Source of the DNA: Photobacterium chitinilyticum
Lineage (GTDB): Bacteria; Pseudomonadota; Gammaproteobacteria; Enterobacterales; Vibrionaceae
Assembly: GCF_004104355.1 (NCBI RefSeq)
Contig: NZ_RJLM01000001.1
Coordinates: 1,158,711 to 1,222,710 of the forward strand
Direction of reading: 5' to 3'
Length of the DNA stretch: 64,000 nt
The notes below the pieces were generated by a model. The model had not been told where the DNA came from, did not search any database, and saw nothing but the letters and a program-made list of their open reading frames with translations. Numbering within the stretch: position 1 is the first letter of the stretch; the number at the start of each line of letters is the position of its first letter. Shown here piece after piece: positions 1-8,397 of this stretch. A program made the position numbers and the translations under genes.

Positions 1-584
1 ATATAGTTATAGGATTAGCAGTCGTTCTATCATTAAGTGGCTGCGTAACTAGAAAAATCCCCGTAAAACAAGAAGCTAAAGAAGTAACGCCAATAACGGA
101 AATTAGCGCTATTCAACTAAAATGTGAGTTAATCGAAGTATATACGCTTGAAGACTCCCATCCAAACAACGTAGTTCCAATATTAAAAAATCAAACATAC
201 CTTTCTGGTGGCAACCGCTATCGAATTTCTGACGTTCTTAAAACACGCAAAGGCCGACCAAGTAGCGTGATGGCTGAACTATACAAATGTGGTACACCTT
301 ACACAATGAAACCTGCGGGTAATGTCCAATTACTTCCCGGTGCGTATAGCGTTAAGCCAATTGCATTTTCTGAAATTGAAAATAATGATTGCAAAATATT
401 AACGACTCATGTGGTAGAAAAAACATCACCAGATAGTCTGGAGATTGAGCTTGCAAACGAAGCCTATATGCTAGGTGGAAATCGATTCCATATAACCAAA
501 ATTATCGATTCTGACGGCGTAAACCCGACATCTGTTGTTGCAGACATCTACCGCTGCAAGCATAGAACAGTGGCTTTTAACTAA
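1..584 (+). CDS. Lipoprotein with two tandem DUF4156-like repeats (5' end outside window)
   Basis: The reading frame is already open at base 3 and runs to a TAA at 582-584, so the true start lies upstream of the window. The first visible residues are a hydrophobic stretch ending in the lipobox LSGC, so this is an exported lipoprotein. The rest is two copies of one module: Cys codon 123 to Cys codon 290 and Cys codon 390 to Cys codon 557, each exactly 168 bases. Both carry a GGNR(Y/F)xI core and end in a (Y)xC motif (ELYKCG, DIYRCK). The Cys-GGN-YxC pattern resembles the DUF4156 lipoprotein family, which is normally a single copy; that family assignment is from memory. Function is unknown. A 9-bp inverted repeat (612-620/644-652) follows but lacks a U tract. 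Confidence 0.75.
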   Translation, partial: IVIGLAVVLSLSGCVTRKIPVKQEAKEVTPITEISAIQLKCELIEVYTLEDSHPNNVVPILKNQTYLSGGNRYRISDVLKTRKGRPSSVMAELYKCGTPYTMKPAGNVQLLPGAYSVKPIAFSEIENNDCKILTTHVVEKTSPDSLEIELANEAYMLGGNRFHITKIIDSDGVNPTSVVADIYRCKHRTVAFN

Positions 585-1011
585 GCTAGCATTTAAATAA
601 GATCACTCAGTACACAAAGCCGTTTTGATAGTGAATAAAATCTGCTTTGTGTGCTCATCTTGGCAAAGTCCTCTTTCTAAATTTTAAGCACCACATCATC
701 TACCTGAGTAAAAGCTCTCGCTGTTGTTGTACTCATACATCAACAATGTAACAAAAATCAAAAAACAGTATTCGATTATTGATTTGCAAATGAACTCGTA
801 TATATTTAATAGAGTTAAACACAGGTAATAGAGAACAGGAAAACAAACAACCTTAATTACCAAAATACACAACAAATGCATTTGAAAAATTAAAAGCAGT
901 GAGGGTTTATTCATTCCTAATTATTTAAAATTGTATTTATAGTTGTGTTTGAATTTTGCACCTAGGAACAAGCCGCCATTTTTATACCACTATTACTAAA
1001 AGGAAATTAAC
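585..1011. other. AT-rich intergenic stretch
   Basis: About 430 bases without a convincing gene. A hydrophobic minus-strand frame (696-914) exists but has no properly spaced ribosome binding site and looks like a by-product of AT-rich sequence. The first 70 bases hold a long-loop inverted repeat (612-652) that might end the lipoprotein transcript. Confidence 0.5.
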
Positions 1012-1113
1012 ATGAAAGTATTAAAGGCATTAACTATTACGGCAACGATCACAATGCTATGGACAACCAACTCTTTTGCCTGTGAGAATCATAGTAGCCA
1101 AGCGAAGCATTAG
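1012..1113 (+). CDS. Tiny secreted peptide (33 aa)
   Basis: An ATG preceded by AAAGGAAA at good spacing opens a 33-residue frame. Residues 1-23 form a standard signal peptide: a Lys pair, a hydrophobic core rich in Thr/Ala/Leu, and a signal-peptidase site after SFA. Only ten residues (CENHSSQAKH) would remain after cleavage. It may be a real small exported peptide or the stump of a longer exported protein cut by the TAG at 1111: the same frame stays open after that stop into the next small ORF at 1153. No family recognised. Confidence 0.4.
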   Translation: MKVLKALTITATITMLWTTNSFACENHSSQAKH

Positions 1114-1152
1114 TATCTAAGCCAAGTGCTCAAAAAATATTGGAATGATAGG

Positions 1153-1465
1153 ATGAAAACAGTGAAAGCCTTTATCCTTTCATTTGCCATAATTCTCTTT
1201 ATTTAACCAAATATCATCAACAACGTATAAAGAATTGTATAATTCAAATTACTCATTAATTGCAAACCCATTTACATTGGACTTTCAAAACTGTACAGAG
1301 TTTACACTTAATCTTATTATATCAGCAATCTACGAGACTAAAGATATAAAAACAATTAAGGCAAATGAAAGAGCTTACTTTAGACCTCAGCCAGTCCGTG
1401 TAAGCCCTGTTAAACTCATGCTTGGTTCAATGTTTGTCGCTGATATAACAACATCCGACATATAA
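1153..1465 (+). pseudogene. Probable frameshifted small secreted protein
   Basis: An ATG at 1153 (GGA eight bases upstream) starts a 17-residue, signal-peptide-like frame that stops at 1204-1206. The overlapping +1 frame is open from 1193 to a TAA at 1463-1465 and encodes about 85 further residues (a TTG at 1235 would start the last 76). The two join naturally at the TTTATTTAA tract around 1198-1206 if one base were added or lost, giving a protein of about 100 residues with an N-terminal hydrophobic signal. I do not recognise the mature part. The shift could be genuine decay, a sequencing error, or the downstream frame could be used alone. Confidence 0.35.
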
Positions 1466-1795
1466 GATGGGTAATATATCCTTAATCATTAAATATGGGA
1501 GCGTGATACTACTCTCTTCCTTTTTCCACCCCATTATAAAAGAAATATATTCAAGCAACTTACTCCGCACTTTGTTATTGAAACCAAGCTATCCTAAACG
1601 ATAGCGAACATGATGAATTGATAGGGTATCTTGAGGTCACCAAATTATGATGATATTTTCAACTCTTCGACATTTCAATCAGCAATGTCTACTCATTGTA
1701 CTGACCTTGGACTAGTTGACAGGATTTTTACATAACATTTTCAAGATATTAGGGTATTATCAGCGGTAGTATTTATAGGTTACACTTGGGTTTTT

Positions 1796-2518
1796 ATGAA
1801 ACTGCTCTCATTCTTTCGTATTTCTGCAGTTCTCTGTATCGTTCTCGTCGGAACGAGCTTACTTATTGACCGTTGGATATCGGAGTCAACAGCTGATCGT
1901 ATTTTTATCGAAGCGTCTCACATCCCATCACGCTCAATTGGTTTGGTACTGGGAACAAGCAAGTACATCGCCAGAACCCTAAACCCATACTACGACTACC
2001 GTATGTCAGCAGCCCTCGAGCTGTATCAGCTTGGCAAGGTAAATATTTTGCTGCTAAGCGGCGATAACGCCCATCGCTCATACAACGAACCATGGACGAT
2101 GAAACGTGATTTGTTAAAAGCGGGAATACCAGACAAAGACATTGTTCTTGATTATGCAGGCTTTCGCACCCTCGATTCCATTGTCAGAGCTAAAAGTGTT
2201 TTTGAAGCTGATCACTTCGTTATCATTACTCAAAAATTTCACTGTGAGCGAGCTTTATTCATTGCTCAAAGCAACAATATCGATGCCATTTGCCTTGCCG
2301 TGCCTGAACCTAGAGGAATGGCAGGTCTAAAAATACGTGTACGCGAAATCCTTGCAAGAGTGAAGGCTATAGTCGATCTCTATCTGTTAGATATTCAACC
2401 ACGCTTTCTGGGCCCCAAAGAACCTATAACCACCGAGCAGCTGATCTTTGAAGGGCCTGTTCTCGAAAATCCTGCCCTTGAAAAACAAACGACTGACAAA
2501 ACACAACCTAACGGGTAA
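1796..2518 (+). CDS. SanA/YdcF-family (DUF218) membrane-anchored protein
   Basis: The 240-residue protein has an N-terminal membrane segment (about residues 7-24) and a DUF218 domain from about residue 45: VLGTSKY, LLLSGDN, and a conserved FHCERALFIA stretch. This order is that of E. coli SanA, an inner-membrane protein whose loss or overexpression affects vancomycin entry at high temperature; the biochemical activity of the family is still unclear. The C-terminal 30 residues are polar and family-unlike. It is a single gene closed by a hairpin terminator at 2547. The symbol sanA is likely but not certain because DUF218 has several paralogues, one of which is also in this window at 45.0 kb. 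Confidence 0.8.
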   Translation: MKLLSFFRISAVLCIVLVGTSLLIDRWISESTADRIFIEASHIPSRSIGLVLGTSKYIARTLNPYYDYRMSAALELYQLGKVNILLLSGDNAHRSYNEPWTMKRDLLKAGIPDKDIVLDYAGFRTLDSIVRAKSVFEADHFVIITQKFHCERALFIAQSNNIDAICLAVPEPRGMAGLKIRVREILARVKAIVDLYLLDIQPRFLGPKEPITTEQLIFEGPVLENPALEKQTTDKTQPNG

Positions 2519-2546
2519 GACGTTCAATAACATTTTACTTCATAGT

Positions 2547-2577
2547 AAAAAGCCACTGCGGTTCGACAGTGGCTTTT
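2547..2577 (+). terminator. Intrinsic terminator after the SanA-like gene
   Basis: A stem AAAAGCCACTG with its complement CAGTGGCTTTT and a short CGGTTCGA loop ends in a short T run. It can also work on the minus strand, where it would close the small ORF at 2622-2747. Confidence 0.75.
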
Positions 2578-2621
2578 AACAACTCATCAGATGTTATGCT
2601 GAAAGAAGAGGAAGTGAATTC

Positions 2622-2747
2622 TTAGTCAACTTTTTGTTTTACTTCCTTCTCGATATAGGATTTTAAAAACTTCATTCGCACATCTTTTAGATGTGCCTGT
2701 GCCTCACTGTGCACACGCTTACGCAGCCCCTGCGTTTTAGAACTCAT
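2622..2747 (-). CDS. Small basic helical protein (41 aa)
   Basis: The minus-strand ATG at 2747 is preceded by an AAGG/AGG stretch and opens 41 codons ending in TAA at 2622. The product is Lys/Arg/Glu-rich with heptad-like hydrophobics (HLKDVRMKFLKSYIEKEV) and should be one amphipathic helix. Nothing overlaps it, the codon use is ordinary, and it ends just before a terminator usable on this strand. That makes it a fair candidate for a genuine cytosolic small protein. No known family recognised. Confidence 0.5.
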   Translation of the reverse strand: MSSKTQGLRKRVHSEAQAHLKDVRMKFLKSYIEKEVKQKVD

Positions 2748-3291
2748 AATGACCTAGCCTTATAATATTATTCTATTTTATATATTTACAATTCCCTTTG
2801 TATTTATGATACCGAAGGCATAAATTTGCAGCTAAATGTTTTATATCGCCATTACTACATCTGTGAACAAAAGCACAAATTTACAATAAATATGTTCCTT
2901 GCTGTGATGATTCACAATCAAACGCAATCAACAGCTGCGCGCATTCCACACAGCAATACTTTGGCACCATGGTATTTGCCAGGGGCATTTTGAATACTTG
3001 CCTTGAGCAATGACAGTGCAATACCGACAATGTACTTCTAACCACAGCTGATTCATCCATGAAATATATTTCACCTAATCATTAACAGCACAATTCTCTG
3101 GCTGCTTTCTCATGGGTATTTTCCTACACATTCGCGGACAATAACCTCACAAAAAAGATAATTACAGAGCCAAAAGCGCAACATTCACCCACCCATTGGT
3201 TAACAATTACCAAAGAACCTGTAACATCCATCTTAAATGACATGTGTACACAGAGTTGCACACATAATTATAACCAGCGAAAGGAAAGCAT
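2748..3291. other. 544-base intergenic region upstream of the DASS symporter
   Basis: AT-rich regulatory space between the leftward small ORF and the rightward symporter. It holds a CRP-like site (listed separately) and a TGTGA-N4-TCACA palindrome at about 2903 whose spacing is wrong for CRP. No ORF with a ribosome binding site was found. Confidence 0.5.
2862..2877. promoter_or_regulatory. Possible CRP binding site
   Basis: TGTGA, six bases, GCACA: nine of ten core bases of the CRP consensus TGTGA-N6-TCACA. It lies about 415 bases before the dicarboxylate-type symporter and 115 bases before the small basic ORF on the other strand, so its target is uncertain. Catabolite control of such a symporter would be unsurprising, but this rests on one sequence match. 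Confidence 0.3.
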
Positions 3292-4662
3292 ATGACAGCC
3301 TTAACCCTGACACTGAAAAAATGGCTGTTTGACCGGAATAGTATCATTCTACTGGCAGACATCGCCCTATTTAGCATTTTGCTAAATAGCCTCCCCTTCG
3401 AAAAAGACGTTGTGATCGGCTTAAGCATTCTGGTCTTCGTGGCCGTTCTGTGGCTAACCGAAGCTGTTCACGTGAGTATTACCGCAATACTTGTTCCGAT
3501 CATGGCTGTCGCATTTGGAATATTCAAAACACCACAGGCACTAAGCAACTTTGCCAACCCAATCATTTTCTTGTTCCTTGGTGGTTTTGCCCTCGCTGCA
3601 GCGTTGCATAAACAAGAATTAGACAAAGCCATTGCCGATAAAGTACTCCTTATCGCCAAAGGCCGAATGTCCGTTGCTGTCTTTATGCTATTCGGTGTTA
3701 CTGCAGTCCTATCAATGTGGATCAGCAACACGGCAACAACAGCCATGATGCTCCCTTTGGTACTTGGAGTACTGAACAAAGTTAACGCAAAAAGCGAGCG
3801 CGGCACCTACGTATTTGTATTACTCGGCATTGCTTACTGTGCAAGTATCGGTGGTATCGCTACAGTCGTCGGTAGCCCTCCAAATGCCATAGCAGCAGCA
3901 GAAGTTGGCCTCAGCTTTACTGAATGGATGGCTTTTGGCCTACCAGTCTCGATGATCTTGTTACCTATCACCGTTGCAATGCTGTACTTCATGCTTAAAC
4001 CGAATCTAAAGCATACATTTGAGCTCGACCATAAACCGGTTAAGTGGGACAACGGTAAATTAATAACACTAGCAATTTTTGGTCTTACCGTCGCACTGTG
4101 GATATTCAGCAAGCCAATTAACGCTTTCTTAGGTGGATTCAGCAAGTTCGATACTCTCGTTGCACTTACTGCAATTGTATTGCTGGGCGTATCCCGAGTT
4201 GTTCAATGGAAAGATATTGAGAAGTCGACAGACTGGGGGGTGCTACTACTGTTCGGTGGCGGTATCTGCCTGAGCAATGTTCTGAAAGCAACGGGCGCCA
4301 GTGTTTTTCTTGCTCACAGCCTAAGTGGCTTCCTGGAACAAGCGGGATTGTTCTTCACTATCCTGGTTGTAGCCGCTTTTGTTGTTTTCCTGACAGAATT
4401 CGCCAGTAATACAGCAAGTGCAGCCCTTCTCGTTCCTGTATTTGCGACTGTGGCAGAAGCGCTCGGTGTCTCACCGGTTATCCTGTCAGCACTGATTGCG
4501 ATTGCTGCATCGTGTGCCTTCATGCTACCGGTTGCGACTCCACCAAATGCGATTGTCTTCGGCTCTGGCCATATTAAACAAAGCGAGATGATGAAAGCCG
4601 GTATCTACTTAAATATCGCTTGTATCGGTGCTCTCTCAGCGTTTGCATGGATGTTCTGGTAA
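3292..4662 (+). CDS. DASS/SLC13 (INDY-type) sodium-coupled anion symporter
   Basis: The 456-residue protein has roughly a dozen membrane segments and the two Ser-Asn-Thr motifs that hold sodium and substrate carboxylate in the divalent anion:Na+ symporter family: SNT at residues 145-147 and SNT at 372-374, in the same relative positions as VcINDY of Vibrio cholerae. GSPPNA (about 195-199) and TPPNA near the C-terminus are the paired Pro-Pro signatures. The likely substrates are C4 dicarboxylates or citrate; the sequence alone does not decide. The start follows GAAAGGAAAGC. It is monocistronic, closed by a hairpin at 4710. Confidence 0.85.
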   Translation: MTALTLTLKKWLFDRNSIILLADIALFSILLNSLPFEKDVVIGLSILVFVAVLWLTEAVHVSITAILVPIMAVAFGIFKTPQALSNFANPIIFLFLGGFALAAALHKQELDKAIADKVLLIAKGRMSVAVFMLFGVTAVLSMWISNTATTAMMLPLVLGVLNKVNAKSERGTYVFVLLGIAYCASIGGIATVVGSPPNAIAAAEVGLSFTEWMAFGLPVSMILLPITVAMLYFMLKPNLKHTFELDHKPVKWDNGKLITLAIFGLTVALWIFSKPINAFLGGFSKFDTLVALTAIVLLGVSRVVQWKDIEKSTDWGVLLLFGGGICLSNVLKATGASVFLAHSLSGFLEQAGLFFTILVVAAFVVFLTEFASNTASAALLVPVFATVAEALGVSPVILSALIAIAASCAFMLPVATPPNAIVFGSGHIKQSEMMKAGIYLNIACIGALSAFAWMFW

Positions 4663-4709
4663 TTATTAGCCCTGCACTATTCTAACAATTAAGAAACGTT
4701 CCCTTTTAT

Positions 4710-4740
4710 GGTGGCCATTCGTGGCCACCTTTTTTATTTT
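4710..4740 (+). terminator. Terminator with a TTCG tetraloop
   Basis: GGTGGCCA-TTCG-TGGCCACC forms a perfect eight-pair stem with the very stable UUCG loop, followed by TTTTTTATTTT. It sits between the symporter and the convergent oxidoreductase. Confidence 0.9.
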
Positions 4741-4770
4741 GTCGTTAAGTCGTGTTGCACCAAACCAGAA

Positions 4771-5769
4771 TCAGACTAACGCTTGTTCATCTGCCGGAAA
4801 ACGCACACCAATGATATCGCGGGCCTGGGTAATAATGGCACTGACAATACGGGCTCTATCCAGCCCAGAATGAGACACATGCTGCTGTTCAATCAAACGG
4901 GAAAACTCAACAGCCTCGTAATACATCACGTTTTCTTCCTGTGAAACACTCAAGTCTACGGCGGCTTCACCCGGACGATGCAACATAACAGATTTACATT
5001 CAGAGATTCCGTCAACCAACATGGTCGCCTGCTCGCCCTGCAATTCACTTGGGATCAGCCCGTCACTAACTTTTGAGTGACTGATAACGACATCAAAGCC
5101 AGTATAGTGAAGTACGATCGTACCATGTGCATCCACACCCGAATCGAGCAATACGCCCTGCGCTGTAAAGCTATTCGGTTCACCAAATAGGCCAATCGCC
5201 GCACTCAATGGGTAGATGCCAATATCCATTAGCGAGCCATTGGAAAAAGCCGGATTAAAAGTGTTAGGGTTTTCGCCATTAAGGTACTTCCCATAACGGG
5301 AAGATAGCTGACAGTAGGAAAAGTAAACCTTGCGCAGTTTTCCTAGTTTCGGCAACGATTCTCGTAAGCGCAGAAAATTAGGTATATACGTTGTTTTCAT
5401 GGCCTCAAACAATACGACGTTTTGATCCGTTGCAGCTGTAATGAGAGCTTCCACTTCTGCATAATTTGAAGCCAACGGTTTTTCACCAATAACGTGCTTA
5501 CCATGATCAATAAACTGTTTTGCCTGTGGCCCATGAAGGGAGTTAGGGCTAGCAATATAGACCGCATCCAGCTCATTGCTAGAAGCCATTTCATCAAGGC
5601 TATCAAAACACTTATTGACACCGTATTTTGACGCAAATTGCTGCGCTTTTTCCAACTGCCGGGAATAAACGGCCGTTAACTGATATTTTCCTGTTTTCAT
5701 CGCAGCTTCGATAAAGCTGTCCGTAATCCAATTCGTACCAATCACACCAAGACGGATCATAATCGTCAC
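4771..5769 (-). CDS. Gfo/Idh/MocA-family NAD(P)-dependent oxidoreductase
   Basis: The 332-residue protein begins with a Rossmann fold (RLGVIGTNWITDSF; a Gly-x-Gly-like turn at about residues 8-12) and carries the family's EKP motif (GEKPLAS, about 95-101), whose Lys is the usual catalytic residue. The second half is the beta-sheet substrate domain. Members oxidise or reduce sugars, inositols and related polyols; the substrate here cannot be told. A GTG at 5769 is preferred because AAGG lies five bases before it; the ATG three codons later is too far from that site. No neighbour suggests a pathway. Confidence 0.8.
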   Translation of the reverse strand: MTIMIRLGVIGTNWITDSFIEAAMKTGKYQLTAVYSRQLEKAQQFASKYGVNKCFDSLDEMASSNELDAVYIASPNSLHGPQAKQFIDHGKHVIGEKPLASNYAEVEALITAATDQNVVLFEAMKTTYIPNFLRLRESLPKLGKLRKVYFSYCQLSSRYGKYLNGENPNTFNPAFSNGSLMDIGIYPLSAAIGLFGEPNSFTAQGVLLDSGVDAHGTIVLHYTGFDVVISHSKVSDGLIPSELQGEQATMLVDGISECKSVMLHRPGEAAVDLSVSQEENVMYYEAVEFSRLIEQQHVSHSGLDRARIVSAIITQARDIIGVRFPADEQALV

Positions 5770-6037
5770 TACTACCTTATTGTTATTCCATGCAAGTGAT
5801 CCTAATCATACCAGAATGTATCTGTTGAATTTAATCGCAATATTCCATTTGAACAATAAACCTCTAATCGTGAACCGACAAATTCAGATATTCACACAAT
5901 GAATAGGTCCGACTACAGATATGCATAGATAAGCTCATGATTGAGCTCGTAAAAATCACTCAACAAACTACCGAAGCCTGCATGAGTTTGCTACAGTCGA
6001 AACAATCAGCAATTACACGCTTTCGAAGAGACGGCCT

Positions 6038-7120
6038 ATGCACTACGCAGAAATCACCGGCTGGGGTAAATATTTGCCTCCAACAGTTTTAAGCAATGAT
6101 GAACTAAGCCAATTCGTTGAAACCTCTGATGAATGGATACGGACACGAACAGGCATTGAAACTCGTCATATCAGCCATGTTAATACGTCAGAACTGGCGA
6201 GAGTTGCAGGCTCTCGCGCACTGGCTGCGGCAGGCCTCGATGCAACCGAGTTAGATTTAATTATTATTGCCACCTGCTCGCCAGATACCCTAATCCCGAA
6301 CATTGCATCAAAAGTTCAACTAGAACTTGGTGCGGGTAAAGCAGCTGCATTTGATATGAATGCTGCCTGTACAGGTTTTTTATACGGGCTTGAAACCGCT
6401 ACACGTATGATTCAGGCTGGTAACTACAATCATGTATTAGTGATCGGCGCAGAGCGCTTATCTTGGTATCTTGATTGGAGCCAGCGTGATACGGCCGTAC
6501 TATTCGGTGATGGTGCAGGCGCAGTCGTACTAAGCCGCACTGAGCAGGCTTGTGGCCTGTTGGATGCACAGTTAGGCTGCGACCCTGAAGGACGGGCCGT
6601 ATTAGCAATCCCTGAATTCGGCACAGGTATGGACAGATACAACCCTGATTCTGGTCATTTCGTTTTTGATTTTGTCGGACGTGAGATTTTCCGCCGGGCC
6701 GTTAGAGGTATGGATGCCGCCGCACGAACAGTGCTTGAACGTGCCAAGCTTAACAGTGACGATATTGATATCGTCATTCCCCATCAGGCTAACAAACGGA
6801 TAATTGAAGCTCTGTGTGATCATGCTGGTATTCCCATCGAAAAAGCATTCGTTAATATTAACAAATATGGCAATACCTCGGCGGCAACGGTTCCTATCGC
6901 GCTATGCGAGGCCGTTGAACAAGGTCGGATCCAGCCAGGTAATACGATTTTATCCGCCGCTTTCGGTGCCGGATTAACTTGGGGAGCAAGTGTGATTAAA
7001 TGGGGCTCGCGCACCACGCCTCTTGCTGAATCTGATGCCTGTGTATCTGAGTGCCGACAAACGGCGACTGAGCTTCTTGCTAATGCAATAGATCATAGTG
7101 TGAACAGGAAACCAGCCTAG
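6038..7120 (+). CDS. 3-oxoacyl-ACP synthase III (FabH2-type)
   Basis: A KAS III thiolase-fold enzyme of 360 residues that would condense an acyl-CoA primer with malonyl-ACP to start fatty-acid or related chains. The catalytic triad is intact: Cys111 (AACTGF), His249 (IPHQAN) and Asn279 (KYGNTS). DGAGAVVLS and the GAGLTWGA C-terminal loop are also typical. The protein has a 35-residue polar tail beyond the usual end. It stands alone, away from the fatty-acid synthesis cluster, so it is likely the second FabH that vibrios keep on the small chromosome, with a specialised primer or secondary-metabolite role; that is inference. Confidence 0.88.
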   Translation: MHYAEITGWGKYLPPTVLSNDELSQFVETSDEWIRTRTGIETRHISHVNTSELARVAGSRALAAAGLDATELDLIIIATCSPDTLIPNIASKVQLELGAGKAAAFDMNAACTGFLYGLETATRMIQAGNYNHVLVIGAERLSWYLDWSQRDTAVLFGDGAGAVVLSRTEQACGLLDAQLGCDPEGRAVLAIPEFGTGMDRYNPDSGHFVFDFVGREIFRRAVRGMDAAARTVLERAKLNSDDIDIVIPHQANKRIIEALCDHAGIPIEKAFVNINKYGNTSAATVPIALCEAVEQGRIQPGNTILSAAFGAGLTWGASVIKWGSRTTPLAESDACVSECRQTATELLANAIDHSVNRKPA

Positions 7121-7350
7121 CTGGTGAAAATACGAATCTCAGTTTCATAACAACCTTTCAGCCTCTTCCTGGGGGCTGAAAAAAAACATAAAACATTAAC
7201 ACCTCAAGGCATTCACTTCCCAAATCCTTCAACTCAAACAATACGCACAACACTCGCCGATTGGCTACCGCTAGGAGCTTGGCGTTATGGCAGAATCATC
7301 CGGAGAAGCCAACGCAATATTCAAAAAGCTCCTAATTGCAGCAGTGATAA

Positions 7351-7581
7351 ATAACACCATATCAAGCTATCTGTACCGCAGCACAACGAAGGCTTAGGCC
7401 AATATTACTGACGACGACAACAACGGTCGCCGGGATGATCCCGCTCTGGATCGGAGGCGGTGTAATGTGGGAGCCAATGGCTATCGCCATTATCTTTGGG
7501 CTACTCGGTGCAACGGTACTAACGCTTGGTGTCGTACCTATGCTCTACTCAATCCTCTTTAGGGTTGCGATACCCAAATAA
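7351..7581 (+). pseudogene. C-terminal remnant of an AcrB-type RND efflux pump
   Basis: A frame without a start, opening right after stops at 7345-7350 and ending TAA at 7579, encodes the last 70 or so residues of an HAE-1 RND transporter: QRRLRPILLTTTTTVAGMIP, then WEPMAIAIIFGLLGATVLTL and VPMLYSILFRV. This is the conserved final pair of membrane helices of AcrB-like proteins, which are normally over 1000 residues. The other 95 percent of the gene is missing, so this is a deletion relic. It shows that an efflux operon once lay between fabH2 and tag. Confidence 0.8.
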
Positions 7582-7625
7582 AGATGTTGGACAACAAAGT
7601 CCATTGTATATGGGCTTATAGATAG

Positions 7626-8219
7626 TTAGCTATCCGCGTTTGCTTCCATAATTTCGGCTCGGCGGAAGCAATCGATGCTGTGATCATTGACCATGCCAGT
7701 TGCCTGCATATGCGCATAGATAGTGGTAGAGCCAAGGAACTTAAAGCCTCTCTTTTTAAGATCTTTAGCGAGCTTATCAGACTCTTGAGTAGTAACCGGA
7801 TAGTCAGACAAAGACTCGATATGGTTTGTTTTTGGCGCTCCACCAACAAAGCCCCAGATATAATCTGCAAAACTGCCAAATTCTGCCTGTACGTCAAGAA
7901 ATCGCTGAGCATTATTGATTGCCGCCTCAATTTTTCGCCGATTGCGGACAATGCCCGCGTTACCCATTAGCTTTTCAACTTGCGCTTCATCAAAGGTTGC
8001 AATAATTGTTGGATCAAAGTTGGCAAACGCTTTCCGGTAATTTTCCCGTTTCCTTAAGATGGTATACCAGCTAAGGCCCGCTTGGGCTGATTCGAGCACA
8101 AGGAATTCAAAAATTTGATTATCGTCATGCAATGGTACGCCCCACTCAAGATCATGGTAAGCGATATAATCAGGTTTAGTCGTATCGACCCATGGGCAAC
8201 GCGTTGGAATCTCTGACAT
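7626..8219 (-). CDS. tag: DNA-3-methyladenine glycosylase I
   Basis: This enzyme removes 3-methyladenine from alkylated DNA as the first step of base excision repair. The 197 residues match E. coli Tag along the whole length. The zinc ligands that tie the two ends together are present: Cys8, His22 (AYHDLEWGVP), His180 and Cys184 (NDHSIDC), and Glu43 of the base pocket lies in VLESAQAGLSW. KKRGFKFLGSTT is the conserved DNA-binding loop. It is a single gene; the helicase that follows on the same strand has its own promoter space and terminator. Confidence 0.95.
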   Translation of the reverse strand: MSEIPTRCPWVDTTKPDYIAYHDLEWGVPLHDDNQIFEFLVLESAQAGLSWYTILRKRENYRKAFANFDPTIIATFDEAQVEKLMGNAGIVRNRRKIEAAINNAQRFLDVQAEFGSFADYIWGFVGGAPKTNHIESLSDYPVTTQESDKLAKDLKKRGFKFLGSTTIYAHMQATGMVNDHSIDCFRRAEIMEANADS

Positions 8220-8295
8220 AGGGAGCCTTTGCTGTTGATTTTACTATTGATGTGTATCTTCAATAACTGACATCCCCAAAATAAAGTAGCTAAAT

Positions 8296-8330
8296 AAGGG
8301 TGTCAACGGTAACAATGACACCCTTTATAT
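8296..8330 (-). terminator. Terminator of the rhlE-like gene
   Basis: AAGGGTGTCA and TGACACCCTT pair over ten bases with a ten-base loop. On the minus strand it is followed by ATTTAG, a modest U tract, and it lies about 70 bases beyond the helicase stop codon. Confidence 0.6.
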
Positions 8331-8397
8331 CCAAACGCTTTATATGAGCCTATTTGTTAACGAGCAATGATTCTAATACTCACGCATACACGCCACA

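Noticed and set aside
696-914. Minus-strand hydrophobic ORF of 72 codons
   Set aside because: The only Shine-Dalgarno-like bases touch the start codon, composition follows the AT bias, and no motif is visible.
2902-2915. TGTGA-TGAT-TCACA palindrome as CRP site
   Set aside because: The spacer is four bases, not six; CRP needs TGTGA-N6-TCACA. A similar N4 form lies near 10790, but no regulator with this spacing is known to me.
7157-7188. Hairpin after fabH2 as an intrinsic terminator
   Set aside because: The TTCAGCC/GGCTGAA stem is followed by an A tract, not T, on the plus strand, and the minus-strand U tract would come before the stem.
7287-7397. Plus-strand ORF of 36 codons
   Set aside because: Overlaps the RND remnant in another frame, and its only purine-rich upstream stretch and sequence give no sign of a real gene.
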